This document shows positions 1 through 12,030 of a stretch of 64,000 nt of DNA, in pieces. Positions within the stretch are counted from its first letter, which is position 1. Every line of letters starts with the position of its first letter. The translations under genes and the position numbers were made by a program. The notes below the pieces were generated by a model. It saw nothing but the letters and a program-made list of their open reading frames with translations. It ran no database searches and was not told the origin of the DNA. The DNA is taken from the NCBI GenBank assembly GCA_007922225.1, contig ML679970.1:23204353-23268352 (forward strand), written 5' to 3'. Source of the DNA: Emydura subglobosa. Its lineage: Eukaryota > Chordata > Testudines > Chelidae.

Positions 1-1837
1 TGTCCCCTGTCTTTGACCATTTCTTTTTGCTGTAGGCAAGATGGAACACATCTAAGTACATACAGGAATGTCATCACTATGTAGCTCGTTTGTTAGAAGA
101 AGAACTGTGAAATAGTTCAACATTGTCTTCAGCCAAAGGCTCTCACAGTTCTAATATAGGTGCACACTTACCCAAGGAGATGATAGGTGATTTTTTTCTG
201 GCAAGTAAATGCAGGATGTAAAATGAGAGCAGAACTCTGAATTTCAGGCTCTTTAAAAAATTATTCTTCAGAAGTGCAGTAGCAAATAATACCTGTTCTA
301 TATCAACTTTATTATTACAAGAACATCAGACTTAGTGCTGATTATTTTCCTATGTCAAAAAGGTCCCAAATGTATGTACTAAAAGTCCCTCAACTGAGGC
401 CTTGCTATATAGTTAAAAATCCTTCATTTGAATGTTAAAAACTCACACTATATTAAAGATTAACTGTGTGTATTAGTACAAAACTAAATTACAAAGCATT
501 TAATATAATGTACATATTTTCTTTGTAGTACTGATGAAACAGAAAGCACTATAGCTTGATGTACAATATTGTATAAAAGGAGGAAATTGTTAAACTTATT
601 GGAGAAGCACAAATATTTACAGGACTAACGAAGCAGGCCTATAATGAACACCACTGAAACAGAACACATATTTTACGTTTACATCTCATGTTCAGATCCA
701 GCAAGAGACGTGACTGAGTTCTCAGTTTATCCATATTAAACATCCGATGTTGATACCTGATGCTAATAGCTGATAATATTCTTATCTTTTCAATTGCAAC
801 TTTGTTATACAAATAAATTCTAAAAGATACACTGCTAATAATGTACATTTAAACACAAAAGTCAGGAAATGCAGAAGTTATTATTCTTACTGTCATGTAG
901 CTATGCTCACACTGTACATACTGTAAGGTACACATTTGGCATTGTCCGGCTATACTGAAAGAAAGACAGGAAATATATGATATGGTTTTAATCAGGCTAC
1001 AACTTTATTATTATTAGATGTCTGGGACTACCTGGCCAATAAAAGTGTGTAGTGCAGGTAACTCTATGTTCATTTAATATCTACCCGAGGGGCTTCTGCC
1101 AGCCTCCCTCTTTTTCCATCCAGGTCCCCCAGCCAACTCACTGCTAGGACCTTACCATCCCCGCCTCAAATGAGAGTTAATGTGGGCTATAAGAAAGGGG
1201 TTGTCTCCCTGCTGAACCAGCCTTAGGAGCCCCGAATGTTCCACCCCACAATTCTGCTCTTTTAACAAACACCTCCTTTTAAAGTCCTTTACCAAGAGAT
1301 TTATCGGATCACTGTATGCCTTCCAGATTTTTTAAAAAGAAAAAATCCTTTTCCTGGTCTCTGTCATCTGACTTTTTATCCTGTTCTACTTAACCGTTAC
1401 AGGTTTGCCTAACCTCCAGCCCCATCCAGGAGCAGCATGAAGATTGTCTTCCTCATTGCCATTAATGTCTGAAAAGCTTCTTGCCTAGTTTGATTTGGCG
1501 AGACACAATTGAGAGTCAGGGGCACTGGGTGTCTTCTGAGCTAAGGGAATGGGTACATTTTTCTTTCCACATTTGGGGATCTTCAAGTTTCTCTTACAGG
1601 TGGGCTCATGAATATGAGGGATCTTCAAGAGAGCCATCTCCTCCTGACTCCCAAACATTCCCCTTTACCACAAGACCATCCAACAATATTCTTTGCACAA
1701 TTAAAATTATGTAAATATTTTTTTCAATTAAAAAGACCCCATTAATTGAATATTATTTTTAAAACCCAGTAAATCCATATAATGTGCCATTTAAACCTTG
1801 GGAAAGTGATTAATCCTGCGGGTTTTTAATGCAAAAA
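1..1837. other. Intronic sequence of ERC2, no recognised element
   Basis: AT-rich intron upstream of the first exon seen here. A more GC-balanced block at about 1080-1720 has short open frames, but none has a recognisable protein signature or splice-site support. No repeat family was identified by eye; an old unclassified repeat cannot be excluded. Confidence 0.5.
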
Positions 1838-3525
1838 AGAACATACGAATGACCATACTGGGTCAGATCAATGGTCCATCTAGCCCAGTATCCTGTCTTC
1901 TGACAGTGGCCAATGACAGATGCTTCAAAGGGAATGAATAGAACAGGGCAATCATCAAGTCATCAATCGTCCAGTCATCCAGTTCCAGCATCTGAAAGTC
2001 AGAGGCTTAGGATACCCAGAGCATGGGGTTACATCTCTGACCATCTTAGCTAATAACCACTGATGGACCTATCCTCCATGAACTTATCTCATTCTTTTTT
2101 GAATCCAGTTATAGTTTTGGCCTTCACAAAATCCCCTGGCAATGAGTTCCGCACACTGGCTGTACATTGTGTGAAGAAGTACTTCCTTTTGTTTTTTTTA
2201 AACGTGCTGCCTATTAATTTCATTGGGTGACCCCTGGTTCTTATGTAATATGAAGGGGTAAACAGCAATTTTTCTCCACACCATTCATGATTTTATAGAC
2301 CCCTATTAGTTGTCTCTTTTCCATCTTGAACAGTCCCAGTCTTTAATCTCTCCTCTTATGAAAGCTATTCCATACCCTTAATAAAATTTTTTGCCCTTCT
2401 CTGTACCTTTTCCATTTCCAATATTTTTTTAGATGTGGTGACCAGAACTGTATGCAGTGTGAAAGTGTGGGCATACCATGGATTTTTATAGTGGCATGAT
2501 ATTTACTGTCTTATTATCTATCCCTTTCCTAATGGTTCCTAACATTCTGTTAGCTTTTTTGACTGCCACTGTACACTGAGTGGATATTTTCAGAGAACTA
2601 GCCATAGTGACTTCATGATCTCTCTCAAGTGGTAACAGCTAATTCAGACCCCATCATTTTGTATATATAGTTGGGACTATGTTTTTGAATTTTCATTAGT
2701 TTGCATTTATCAACTTTGAATTTCATCTGCCATTTTGTTGCTCAATTTATTGCCAGTCACCCAATTTAATGAGATCCCTTTGTAACTCTTTGCAATCTGC
2801 TTTGGACTTATCTATCTTGAATAATTTTGTATCATTTGCAAATGTTGCCACCACACTGTTTACACCTTTTTCCAGATCATTTATGAATATATTGAACAGC
2901 ACTGGTTCCAATACATATCACTTGGGGACGCTGCTATTTACCTTTCTCCATTCTGAAAATTGCCCATTTATTCCTACTCTGAGCTTCCTGTCTTTTAACC
3001 AATTATTGATCCATGGGAGAACCTTCCCTCTTATCCCATGACTGCTTACTTTGCTTAAGAGCCTTTCATGAAAGACTTTGTCAAAGTCATTCTGAAAGTC
3101 CAAGTACACTATAACTATGGGGTCACCCTTGTCCATAGGTTTGCTGACCACCTCAAATAATTCTAGTAGATTGGTGAAGCATGATTTTCCCTTGCAAAAG
3201 TCATGTTGACTCTTCCCAACAAATCCTATTCATCTATGTGTCTGATAATTCTGCTCTTTTCTATAGTTTCAACCAGTTTGCCTGGTACTGAAGTTAGGCT
3301 TACTGGCTTGTAATTGCCAGGATCATGTCTGGAGCTCTTTTTAAAAATTGGCATCACATTAGCTATCTTTCAGTCATCTGGTTAGTAGTTCCACAGTGAG
3401 TAATTCTGCAATTTGAGTTCCTTCAGACCTCTTGCATGAATACCATCTGGTCCTGGTAACTTATTACTGTTTAATGTATCAATTTGTTCCAAAATCTCCT
3501 GTATTGATACCTCAATCTTTTGTTA
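1838..3525 (-). mobile_element. CR1 LINE, 5'-truncated, degraded reverse transcriptase and 3' UTR
   Basis: Chicken-repeat-1 type non-LTR retrotransposon read on the minus strand. The 3' end lies at low coordinates (about 1838), where the reverse complement reads as the typical tail 'CTGACCCAGTATGGTC'. Upstream in the element, minus-strand translation gives reverse-transcriptase text: a GPDGIHARGLKEL-like stretch near 3430-3470, a 'VYLDFQNDFDKVFHERLL' stretch near 3080 (motif A, where intact copies have DF.KAFD), and a thumb-side 'WINNWLKDRKLRV' near 3000. Stops and frameshifts break the frame, and the 5' half including ORF1 is missing, as is usual for CR1 insertions. No target-site duplication was resolved. 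The insertion is inactive and lies antisense to the host gene. Confidence 0.88.
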
Positions 3526-3880
3526 ACACCTATGGGTTTTGTACTTGAGTGAAGGGTGGGTCCAGGGAAGCTGAAAAGACAGGTGAGACTTGGAAACGCC
3601 CTCCCTGTCTGCTGGAAACACTATTTATACTCCACTTGCTCCATCATTCAGTTCCAACACTTTCCCTCATTCTGGGATATAAAGGGGCAGACAAGACATG
3701 CTGGCCATTGAAGACAGTGATGAAGTAGGAATACATGGCAGATATGTGGGGATAGTGAGGGGAAACAACTAATGGCTGAGATACAGAAGCTGGGGGATTC
3801 AAGGCTCTACCTCTTTGGAGGAAAGAGGCTTTTTTGATGCTCCATAGAGTAGACTAAGGAAGGGGAACGCCTTCACTGGA

Positions 3881-3919
3881 GAGAGGAGAGGAGAGGGGAG
3901 GGGGAGGAGGAAAGGAGGG
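3881..3919 (+). repeat. Purine-rich low-complexity tract
   Basis: An almost uninterrupted G/A run of GAGAG and GGGGAGG units. It is simple sequence of the kind that can form triplex or G-quadruplex structure. It lies on the sense strand of the intron. Confidence 0.8.
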
Positions 3920-4031
3920 TTGCTGCAGCAGGGTGGGAATTGGAATTGTTAAGCTCACACTCCTCACTTCGATCTCACCCTTTGTGTCTTACAGGGTGAG
4001 ATTATGCCTTTTACAGATTTCTGTTGTACAG

Positions 4032-4054
4032 TGGGTGGGGGGAAGGGAGGAGGG
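4032..4054 (+). other. Potential G-quadruplex motif
   Basis: The run GGG-T-GGGGGG-AA-GGG-AGGA-GGG meets the standard four-tract pattern (G3 or more, loops 1-7). It is on the transcribed sense strand of the intron, so it could fold in DNA or in pre-mRNA. No function is shown by the sequence. Confidence 0.6.
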
Positions 4055-4734
4055 AACAGTTTTGAAGGGCCTCTGAAAAGGATTATACTGAAGGTCTGGA
4101 GAGGACAGTTAAATAACTAGAGATTCTTAATAATAAATTTAAATATCAGTTCTGTAAGTGAATGAATGATTTCCCCCCTTACAGGATAATCCCTTTATAA
4201 ATAAAGTGAGCTGATGAGGACCCACTGAGATGGTGCTGTCTTTGTTTCACTATTTTATTAGCGTTTTGAGATGTATTGAAAAATACAAGTGAGGATAAAT
4301 CATATTAAAGCAAGCAAAAGGAAAACATTACATGTATGGCAGTATACCTAGCCATGCATGGAACATATTAACATGAGAGAATGCATGTTATTTTGACAAT
4401 TAGACCTTCATTGTAACCATGTGGTCATGTGTGGCTATGCAGCAGTATTTTAAGGGTTGGTGCTGCTTTTATACTAGAGATTTCATGCATAAATATAAAA
4501 ATAGAATTTAAAAAGAAACAATCAACAGTATTAAAATGGCACACCAAAGGAATCCAGAGAGGGAAAAGATGGATTATGCCATCTCATCCATTTTCCTGCC
4601 AGCATAGTATTGTTTCATACAGCTCATGTTTTGTCTAGTCTAGGTTTAACTTTCCTGAGTGATATGGCTTCCATCACATTGCTTAGCTAAACTATACACT
4701 ATATACTTGTTTTTATATATTTTTTAATCAATTC

Positions 4735-4915
4735 TTTAGCCCACGAATTATGTTAGTCTGCTGTGAATACCTTCTAATTTGTCCAAGTGTTTCCTTTGAT
4801 GAGCCCAGAACTGAATACACGTTCTAGAGGTAATCCCGTCAAAGCCATGAAGAAAAGGTCTATCATTTTCCTGCTGCTTCTTAGAGCCCAGTTCAGCACA
4901 CCATTACAGAATATG
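4735..4915 (-). mobile_element. CR1 LINE fragment (3' region)
   Basis: The + strand reads as the reverse complement of the CR1 3' region, with recognisable text 'CCCAGAACTGAATACA', 'TTCTAGAGGTAATC' and 'CTGCTGCTTCTTAGAGCCCA'. It is a short diverged scrap with no coding frame left. Boundaries are approximate. Confidence 0.6.
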
Positions 4916-5365
4916 ATAATCTTTAAGCATGCATATAATCATTGTTATTAGGATGGAAAATAGTCTTCTTTGGGTATTACGATTAAAATGAAGGTAGATT
5001 TTTCTCTGTCTCATTCAGTATATTTCTTGACTGCTTCAAAATGTAGTACCTGCGAACCATAGCATTACTGACAACTAGCAGTTTGTTGCTGAGATTCTAA
5101 ATTATTACACAATCATTAACTCCGCTTTAGAACTCTCATGAAGACTCTGTTGCAACCTGCACAGAACTTGCTGGGAAGCTAGACTGTAATAAGAAAATTC
5201 AAACAGAGTTCAGTGGAAAATATGGCTTTGTCATTTTGAACATTCATTCGTAAGTGCATTGTCCAAATAAGTAGTGTTCTCTAATATTTTTTAAAAGGTA
5301 TATGTATTTTACATTAATATCAAGTTTTGTTGAACTTTGCCTATGATGATACCATAATTCAGCAT

Positions 5366-5440
5366 TTAGGGCCTGATCCAATGCCCACCAAAGCCAGTCG
5401 AAGTATTTTTATTGTCTTCAGTAAGTGTTGTATGGAGCCT
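5366..5440. repeat. Short dispersed sauropsid repeat ('GGGCCTGATCC' type)
   Basis: Starts with GGGCCTGATCCAATGCCCACC followed by diverged copy of the family that normally carries 'GAAGTCAATGGG'. Similar fragments occur elsewhere in the window (for example 17812, 42460, 56378). These are short non-coding repeats, probably remnants of palindromic DNA transposons. Confidence 0.45.
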
Positions 5441-5611
5441 CCACTAATTAGATATTTGTTATCTTTTATTTCCCTTATCTGGAAAATAAAGGTGATATTT
5501 GTGCTTCCAAAGATCACTTTTCATAGTGCAACTTAAAGCAAAAAGGGCTTTCTTTATTTTCTGAATTGCTGTATCGAATTTTACGTTTTTACTGCTCTTT
5601 CTTATTGTTAG

Positions 5612-5752
5612 GAGAGAATAATAGAGCGCTTGAAGGAGCAGAGGGAACGGGATGACCGAGAAAGAATTGAAGAAATAGAATCCTTTAAAAAGGAAAACAA
5701 AGACTTGAAGGAGAAAGTTAATGCTTTACAAGCTGAACTGACAGAGAAGGAG
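5612..5752 (+). CDS. ERC2: ERC2 coding exon A (internal, 47 codons, phase 0-0)
   Basis: Internal exon of an ELKS/CAST-family active-zone scaffold, part of the long central coiled coil. In intact family members this region helps homo/hetero-oligomerise and bind other presynaptic scaffold proteins. The exon is flanked by TTCTTATTGTTAG (acceptor) and GTCAGT (donor), is 141 bp long, and translates without a stop, beginning ERIIERLKEQRERDDRER and ending with QAELTEKE. The heptad pattern is rich in Glu, Lys, Arg and Leu. It matches the ERC1/ERC2 segment just before 'LKEHASSLAS', and the next exon continues exactly there in frame. The start is set by the splice acceptor; there is no initiator Met here. 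Confidence 0.95.
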
Positions 5753-7183
5753 GTCAGTTTTTGCAATAAAATTAAAAATCTTTGTTGTTGTGATCATCCT
5801 GACAAGTTTCACTGATATAAACAAGTTAATTAGAGACCACTGTCCAATAGTTTAAGCTATTAGTTACTAAAAATAGAAGAAAACCAACTCCTAAAGCAAT
5901 ATATTTTGGAACATTCCTCACTCTCAAACTCTTGATTACTTTCCATAAAATATTTCTTTCCTTTATTTCTTGTTTGTGTGTATTTCTATCTTTTATATAT
6001 ATTTGACAAAGCTTTAATATTTCATTGCTTGTCCTATTTTCAGTTTTTATTTGAACTAATAGGGTAGCAGGAGCAAGACCTTCCAAGTTTAAGATCCAAA
6101 AGTATTTGATTCAGTCAGACTGATTAGTGATAATGGGTTTACTTGGTGAGTCCCTGCTCCAGTTGACAGCATTACTAAAGTTTTGGTGCTCAGTTCATTA
6201 GATTCTTATGAATTATGTGATGAGCTTAAATCCTATCCATGTCATGCCACAAGACACTTCCTTTGGTTTTTCTCCTCTTGGGAAATATTTTCTCTATTCA
6301 ATCTGTCTTTAAATTCATTTTTTTCCTAAATCTGCCACCATGATGATGATAATTTTTTAAAAAGCCGGCCACCATTTTTGCAGGGGCTACAAGAAATGAG
6401 GGTGAGACTTCCATGGGTTGTGGGTCACTTGCAGGATTATCTGGGTTTATCTCACTTAATCAGTTCCCTGATATTACGGGGGCCTTGGGCACTGGTGAAT
6501 CCTAGGCCCTCCAATTTTGTGCCTGAGGGCTGCAATACTTGGATCTAATTTCAGTTGTTGGGTTTACTGGGCAGTGTTGGTGGCCTGTGATATACAGGAG
6601 GTCAGACTAGGTGATCTAGTGGTCCCTTCTGACTTGAACATCTATGACTCTAATTTATTTTAAAGCTTCTAAGGCTATTATAAGTAAAATACACAAAATT
6701 AACAATAGAAGTTTATAATAGTATTTTAAGAACAGATGAATATGTAGAATACTGATATGTGTATCTACCTCCACACTTCTATTGTAGGATAACTGGCGAA
6801 AGTAAAATCTAATAGTAAATTAAATATAGAGGAGAACACTGAACAGTGTGCAAATATTTTCTAGTTCTCAAGGACTACATTTAAATACAGGTGAATCATC
6901 TGTTTCCCCAATGAAATTACCCTCTATGCTTCCAGCAGAGGGAGCGCTGTATATTCAAGAATAAGTAATCTTTTCACAAATATTCAACTTTTTGTTAACT
7001 TGCTAAAAATTACCTAATATTTTATTATGCTGTAAATACCCATCCCTGTGCCTGCACATATGTACTATATAAACACAGTTTTTGACAGACAATATAACTG
7101 ATACAATAATTTGCCATCTTAGTGGCTTGTATCAATGTAATTTCTCACACCATCTTTCCTTTTTTTCTTTAATAATTTTTCAG
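5753..7183. other. ERC2 intron between exons A and B
   Basis: A 1.4 kb intron with GTCAGT donor and TTTTTCAG acceptor preceded by a long T-rich tract (about 7155-7180). Apart from the CR1 3' end at 6360-6655 the sequence is AT-rich with nothing recognised. Short open frames on either strand here have no domain signature. Confidence 0.85.
6360..6655 (+). mobile_element. CR1 LINE 3' end
   Basis: Non-coding CR1 tail in sense orientation. It is recognised from 'GGTGGCCTGTGATATACAGG', 'AGGTCAGACTAGGTGATCTA' and 'GTGGTCCCTTCTGAC' at 6569-6635, then 'CATCTATGACTCT', a relic of the terminal 8-bp tail repeat. Only the last 300 bp or so are present, so it is a severely 5'-truncated insertion. Left boundary approximate. 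Confidence 0.8.
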
Positions 7184-7324
7184 TCTAGTTTAATTGATCT
7201 CAAAGAACATGCATCTTCACTGGCATCAACAGGGCTAAAAAGAGATTCCAAATTAAAGTCTTTAGAAATAGCCATAGAACAAAAGAAAGAAGAATGTAGT
7301 AAGTTGGAAGCACAGCTAAAAAAG
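7184..7324 (+). CDS. ERC2: ERC2 coding exon B (internal, 47 codons, phase 0-0)
   Basis: Second coiled-coil exon, again 141 bp and phase 0 at both ends. The acceptor is a long pyrimidine tract ending TTTTTCAG, and the donor is GTAAGT, the strongest donor of the four exons. It translates as SSLIDLKEHASSLASTGL followed by KRDSKLKSLEIAIEQKKE and a Cys-containing end terminating QLKK. This is one of the most conserved ERC1/ERC2 stretches (LKEHASSLAS, LEIA.EQKKEEC). In frame it joins exon A upstream and exon C downstream. It is part of the central rod of a cytoplasmic presynaptic scaffold. Both ERC paralogues share this segment, so the exon alone would not separate them. Confidence 0.96.
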
Positions 7325-8182
7325 GTAAGTGCCTTCTAAGAAAATTCTTACTGTGAAATGTACTAAACTCTTCACTTCTTTAGTATATAAGTGACAAAGA
7401 AGCAAGAGGTCCATTTTAAAATCTGGCAATTTTCTACTGTCTGCTGATACTAGCATCAAACAATGTTGACTTTTTCTTAAGAAGCATGTATAAAAGCTGT
7501 CCGTGAGCCTGAAAAATTATCTTAAGTTTCCTGTCTGAAGGGTATTTGAAAAACTGATGAAAATAGTGGGGGGGGAGGGAAGTTATAGAAACCAGCCGTT
7601 ACAATGTGTGCAAATCTAAACTACTGTTAAAGATACATGGAAATGTTTGTAATGTATTAAAAAGTGAAAGAATCTCTTCATGAATGATGAACTCCTATTC
7701 TTTCTAGTGAGAAATATCTAGGTCTTATACTGAAATTCTCCTTCATTTTATTTATTTAATTAAATTTGTGGTAGTTAAAGAAAATAGTGTTTAATCTATC
7801 ACAGCTGGCAATTTATTTATATCCACTAAGAAGCAGAAGCAAATATTGAAAGAAAAATGTGTGAGAAGTATAATATTTTATACAATAATTTTATGTAGAT
7901 TGCTGCATTACAATACTAATTAATTTTCAAATTTTGTTGACACATTTTCTATCATGCATTGTTTCTTTGACATTTTGCTGTGTCATTTGGTACTGTCTGC
8001 ACTCATTGTTCAAACACCAAACTCATGACATACTTAGTGGGTTTAAGCATCACGTTTCCCTTCTGCAACTATTAAATAAGCCAGTGAGAAGTGTAGATAA
8101 AACTTCGGATGTGGATTTATACACTTGTCTTCTAGAAGAGGTTAATTATTTTAGCTTGAATATTGACGTTTTTAGGTCCAGA

Positions 8183-8282
8183 TTCTGATACCCTTCCTCT
8201 TGTTGAGTAGTTAGCCTCATTGATTTCAGTTGGACTACCTGTGGAGTAAGGTATTACTCAAGCATGAGCAAGGGTGTCAGAA
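8183..8282. repeat. Imperfect palindromic repeat (MITE-like)
   Basis: The left arm TTCTGATACCCTTCCTCTTG is closely complementary to the right arm, whose reverse complement begins TTCTGACACCCTTGCTCATG. The centre carries 'TTGATTTCAGTTGGACTAC'. About 100 bp long with inverted halves, it fits the turtle/crocodilian family of short palindromic non-autonomous DNA elements. Old and diverged. Confidence 0.7.
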
Positions 8283-11200
8283 ATTGATTCCCATATTTTT
8301 ACCTATAATTTTAGATTTTATGAAGCACTTCTAGAGTAGGTACAGGTGCTGTATTGTGTACTTTAGAAGAGTACATCTAAAATATTATGATCTGATATTA
8401 ATTTTACTTATACTGTATATATACAGTTGTTGGGATGAGAGGGAATATTTTCAAAAAAAACTTGCATGCAAAGGGCTTTTAACAAAATCTTGAATTCTTT
8501 TAAATATTTGATAGGCTATCAATGTAATTTGCACCAGAATTAAAATATGTAAATAAAGAGTGTAGCTATAGATCATTTTTATTTTATTAAAAGAAATATA
8601 ATTATTTACTGAAGGTGTGAATAATCTTTATTTACACTATAGTTCAGATCAGGTGATGAGCATGTTGATATTATGCAAGATAATTATAATTTAAATATTA
8701 TTACCTCTATGGCTAACTTATTTTTTCCAGTGGCCTTAGTTTTGGTAGTTTTTTTTTGTAATAAATAGTTGTTTAGAAAGCTGAAGTACCTATCATCCTA
8801 AAAAATGGCTATCTGTTTGAAATAGTTGAAATTCTAAATCAACAGCTATGTATATATCAACACATAATTCAGTCATGAAAAATAAGCAGTTATAAAAGTC
8901 TATAAGTGTCTGGGCCTCCTTTTAAATAAAAAGGGAGTATGTTCCTTATGAATAAAATACAAAGGGTTACTAAATGAAAGTTGAAAACATAATAGTTTTA
9001 TTATACCATAAAGACAACATGAATTCCTGGTGAGAGCTGGCCCAAGATTTTTATGTGATTAGGTATTTCCACAATAACTTGCAGAGATTCAACATTGTTG
9101 GATCTGTTTAGGAGAATAGAAACACTGGCTGTTAATGACAATGGATTGCAAACAGTAATTTTTAATAGAAGCTTTAATTTCCGCTAAATATAAAAATATC
9201 CTATTATAAAAGTAATTGGCTCTTCAGAAATTGAAACCTACCTTCAGCCACTGATTTTATCCCTTAAAAGAATAACTGAAACAGAAGTCAGTGTTGTGAA
9301 GATTTTAGTATTTTGTTCAATAGAGTTGGTAGGGAGCATCTATGTTTCTTCATTCTTATACACAGTATATAAATCAGCATGTGTCACATGGGTGCTTACT
9401 GTATCAATGAACACTGAATACTGCAGAGGTGAGAGATGTGGCGCTTCTATTGGACATAATTTGAAAAGTAACTCAAATAAGTATCCATTCTTTAAAAAAA
9501 AATTTACAACTTGCATATCATTTACAATTCTTAAAAAAAATAAAGAAATCAAAGTGAAGGCACTTTTAATTATAGTATTTTTAAATTTAGTATAGTTTGC
9601 TTAGCATTAACTATGAATCTTTAGTTGTATCAATTTTTATTCCTAAATATTGACTTAATCCAGAACATATTTGCAACAGTGAGCAGTTCCTCTGAGAAGT
9701 CATAGGCATAAGCATACCCAGAAGAAGTGTTTATGGGATACAAGCTCTAAGCAAACCTGTGATGAGGAATAGTTTTGCCTTGGAATTTTGTTCCTCTTCT
9801 TTTTCAAATTTTTTTTTTAATTCCACCTTCCTTTTTTTTGTGGGGAGAGGAGAGGAGAGGAGGAAATATCTTTGTTTCTTCAAGACATTTTCCCCAGGTT
9901 TTGGCTATACCTCACTATTTCTCAGTTTTATATAGCTTTGCACTGAACAATATCTGCATTTCTAGGGGAGAAAATATGCAGACTCTGAAAGAATATATTC
10001 AAAAGTAAAACAAAAGTCCTTAGGCAGACTCTTGAAATATTTCATTACAACAAACTGAACTGCAGTCCTGTTGTTAGTTCAAATAGCATATACGTTTAAA
10101 AAACAATAAGTAGGAGAGCATTTAAAAATAATAATTACTCCAGTGTTCATACTGTATTTTACTGTACAACAAAATTGTTTCAAACCACGAGCATGCTTAT
10201 TAAGCCTTTTTGTTGCAAGGATTATGATTTGGAATTGATGGGAACAAAATGAGTGGAGAGCTCCCAACACTTTTCTGCCAAAACTCTACAGGCATTTTTT
10301 TACTTATTTTCCTTTGCTAATTATGATGGAACACCAGGAATTACCTCATAGGTAGTTAATTATTTTTTATGTTGCTTTCCTGAATCTTATTATCCACTTT
10401 AGAATTTCCTCCTTTTGTTGTTTATCATGGATCTTAAATTTCTTTGCTTACTTGACATACTCGCTGTTGCTAAACTACTGTTTGCTAAGCTGTACTATTC
10501 AAAAGTCATATTGAATAAAAAATTCAGTCTTGTGTTAATACAAAAGAAAAACCATAAATTTAATGATAAAGTTTAATTAATCTTTTATTATTACCATCTT
10601 TGAAACTTTGGTGATGAATTGCAGCCTTGACTAAAAGCGCTTCTAATGATTTATTGTTTGAAACCAGCACTTAATGTATCATCAAAAGTGGACACCTTTC
10701 TTTATTTCATGGGTTATTTAACTTGAGAAAGGGAAAGTAACACAAACCTTAAATTTTTTACTCCAGCTATTCTTTTTTAGGAGCCAAAGTCAACATTTAT
10801 GTTTCCCCAGTGCCTCTTGCTTTCACCGAGGAATGTTTAGAAACTTAAATTTCTACTTTTTTATGACAAGTTCTTCTGTGCAGATGCACTGGATTTGTTG
10901 AGCTAATTCTGTTTTCCTGGATCTTTCCTTCTTTTCCTGTCTATGCTTCACTCCTTCCCAACTTTGCAATGTAGCAAGCTGAACAGTTGTTCAATCAGAT
11001 GTACAATCCAGTAAGTCCTTTCTGAAAGTGCCCGCTGTAACATATGAAAGCATGAGGATCCATTGACCTGACACTGTGTTGTGCTCTTCCTCTGTGGAGC
11101 TTTGCAAAAACTTTTTTGATGATCACTTATTTTAGTTATGTCAAAATAAATGAGCTTTGTGGACTTCAAGGCCATTTCTTTTGAATATGATACGTACTAA

Positions 11201-11949
11201 TTGGGAACTGGATTAATATAATATCCTCAGAATTTCAAATGTCATTGCCTTCAGGTCCTCAACTTCTCCATTATATTAAAAAAAAAAAAAAAAGGCATGC
11301 TGAAGATAGCTGGTTTTTTTGTTTTTTTTTGGTTATTGCTTTTTTTAACGCTATGTTCATGGGAATACTTTATTGGATCCTTCAAATTCAAAATAATATC
11401 TGGTGATTTATTTATAATATCTCAACTAATGATATCAGTAATAATACCTAGTAAATATCTATCCAGCATAATTTTATAATGTTGCGATATGATCACATTA
11501 GTTCAGAAGGCAAAAAATCAATGTGTATGTGTATGTTCAGCATTTATACATTTAAAAAAATATTTTGACCAAGAAAAAGCTGAAAATATAGAATGATGAA
11601 AACAAATGTCAATGTTGTTCTATTGTTTAAACAAGAAAATGTAATATTTTGCTTGTTTGGCATTATTCTTCCTGATGCTTTCTCTAATGATAGTTTCTTA
11701 AGTTTGTCTCTATTGTATTAATTTTTCAAATTTGAGAAAATTTGCTGTAGAAGATTTTCTGGCTGGTACAAACTAACACTAAAAATATTCTGTGAGCATC
11801 ACAGGGCAGAAATAGTGATGTAACTGGATTGTGATAACATGGCTATGTATGACCTGCTGATTGCATAATAATCATATTTAGAATTACCATGTAATTGCAA
11901 TCTGAAGGTGTGGGAGAACTTGATTTTATAGGGTTCTGTGTAAATGTGG

Positions 11950-12030
11950 TATTATACACTTGGGATGACACTGGTCCCATTGAAGTCAATGGGCATTTTG
12001 CCATTAACTTCAGGATTTCGTCCTTAGGGT
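11950..12030. repeat. Dispersed 'GAAGTCAATGGGC' repeat
   Basis: Reads CTGGTCCCATTGAAGTCAAT then GGGCATTTTGCCATTAACTT, a near-canonical copy of the short sauropsid repeat core found in several places here. Non-coding. Confidence 0.6.
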
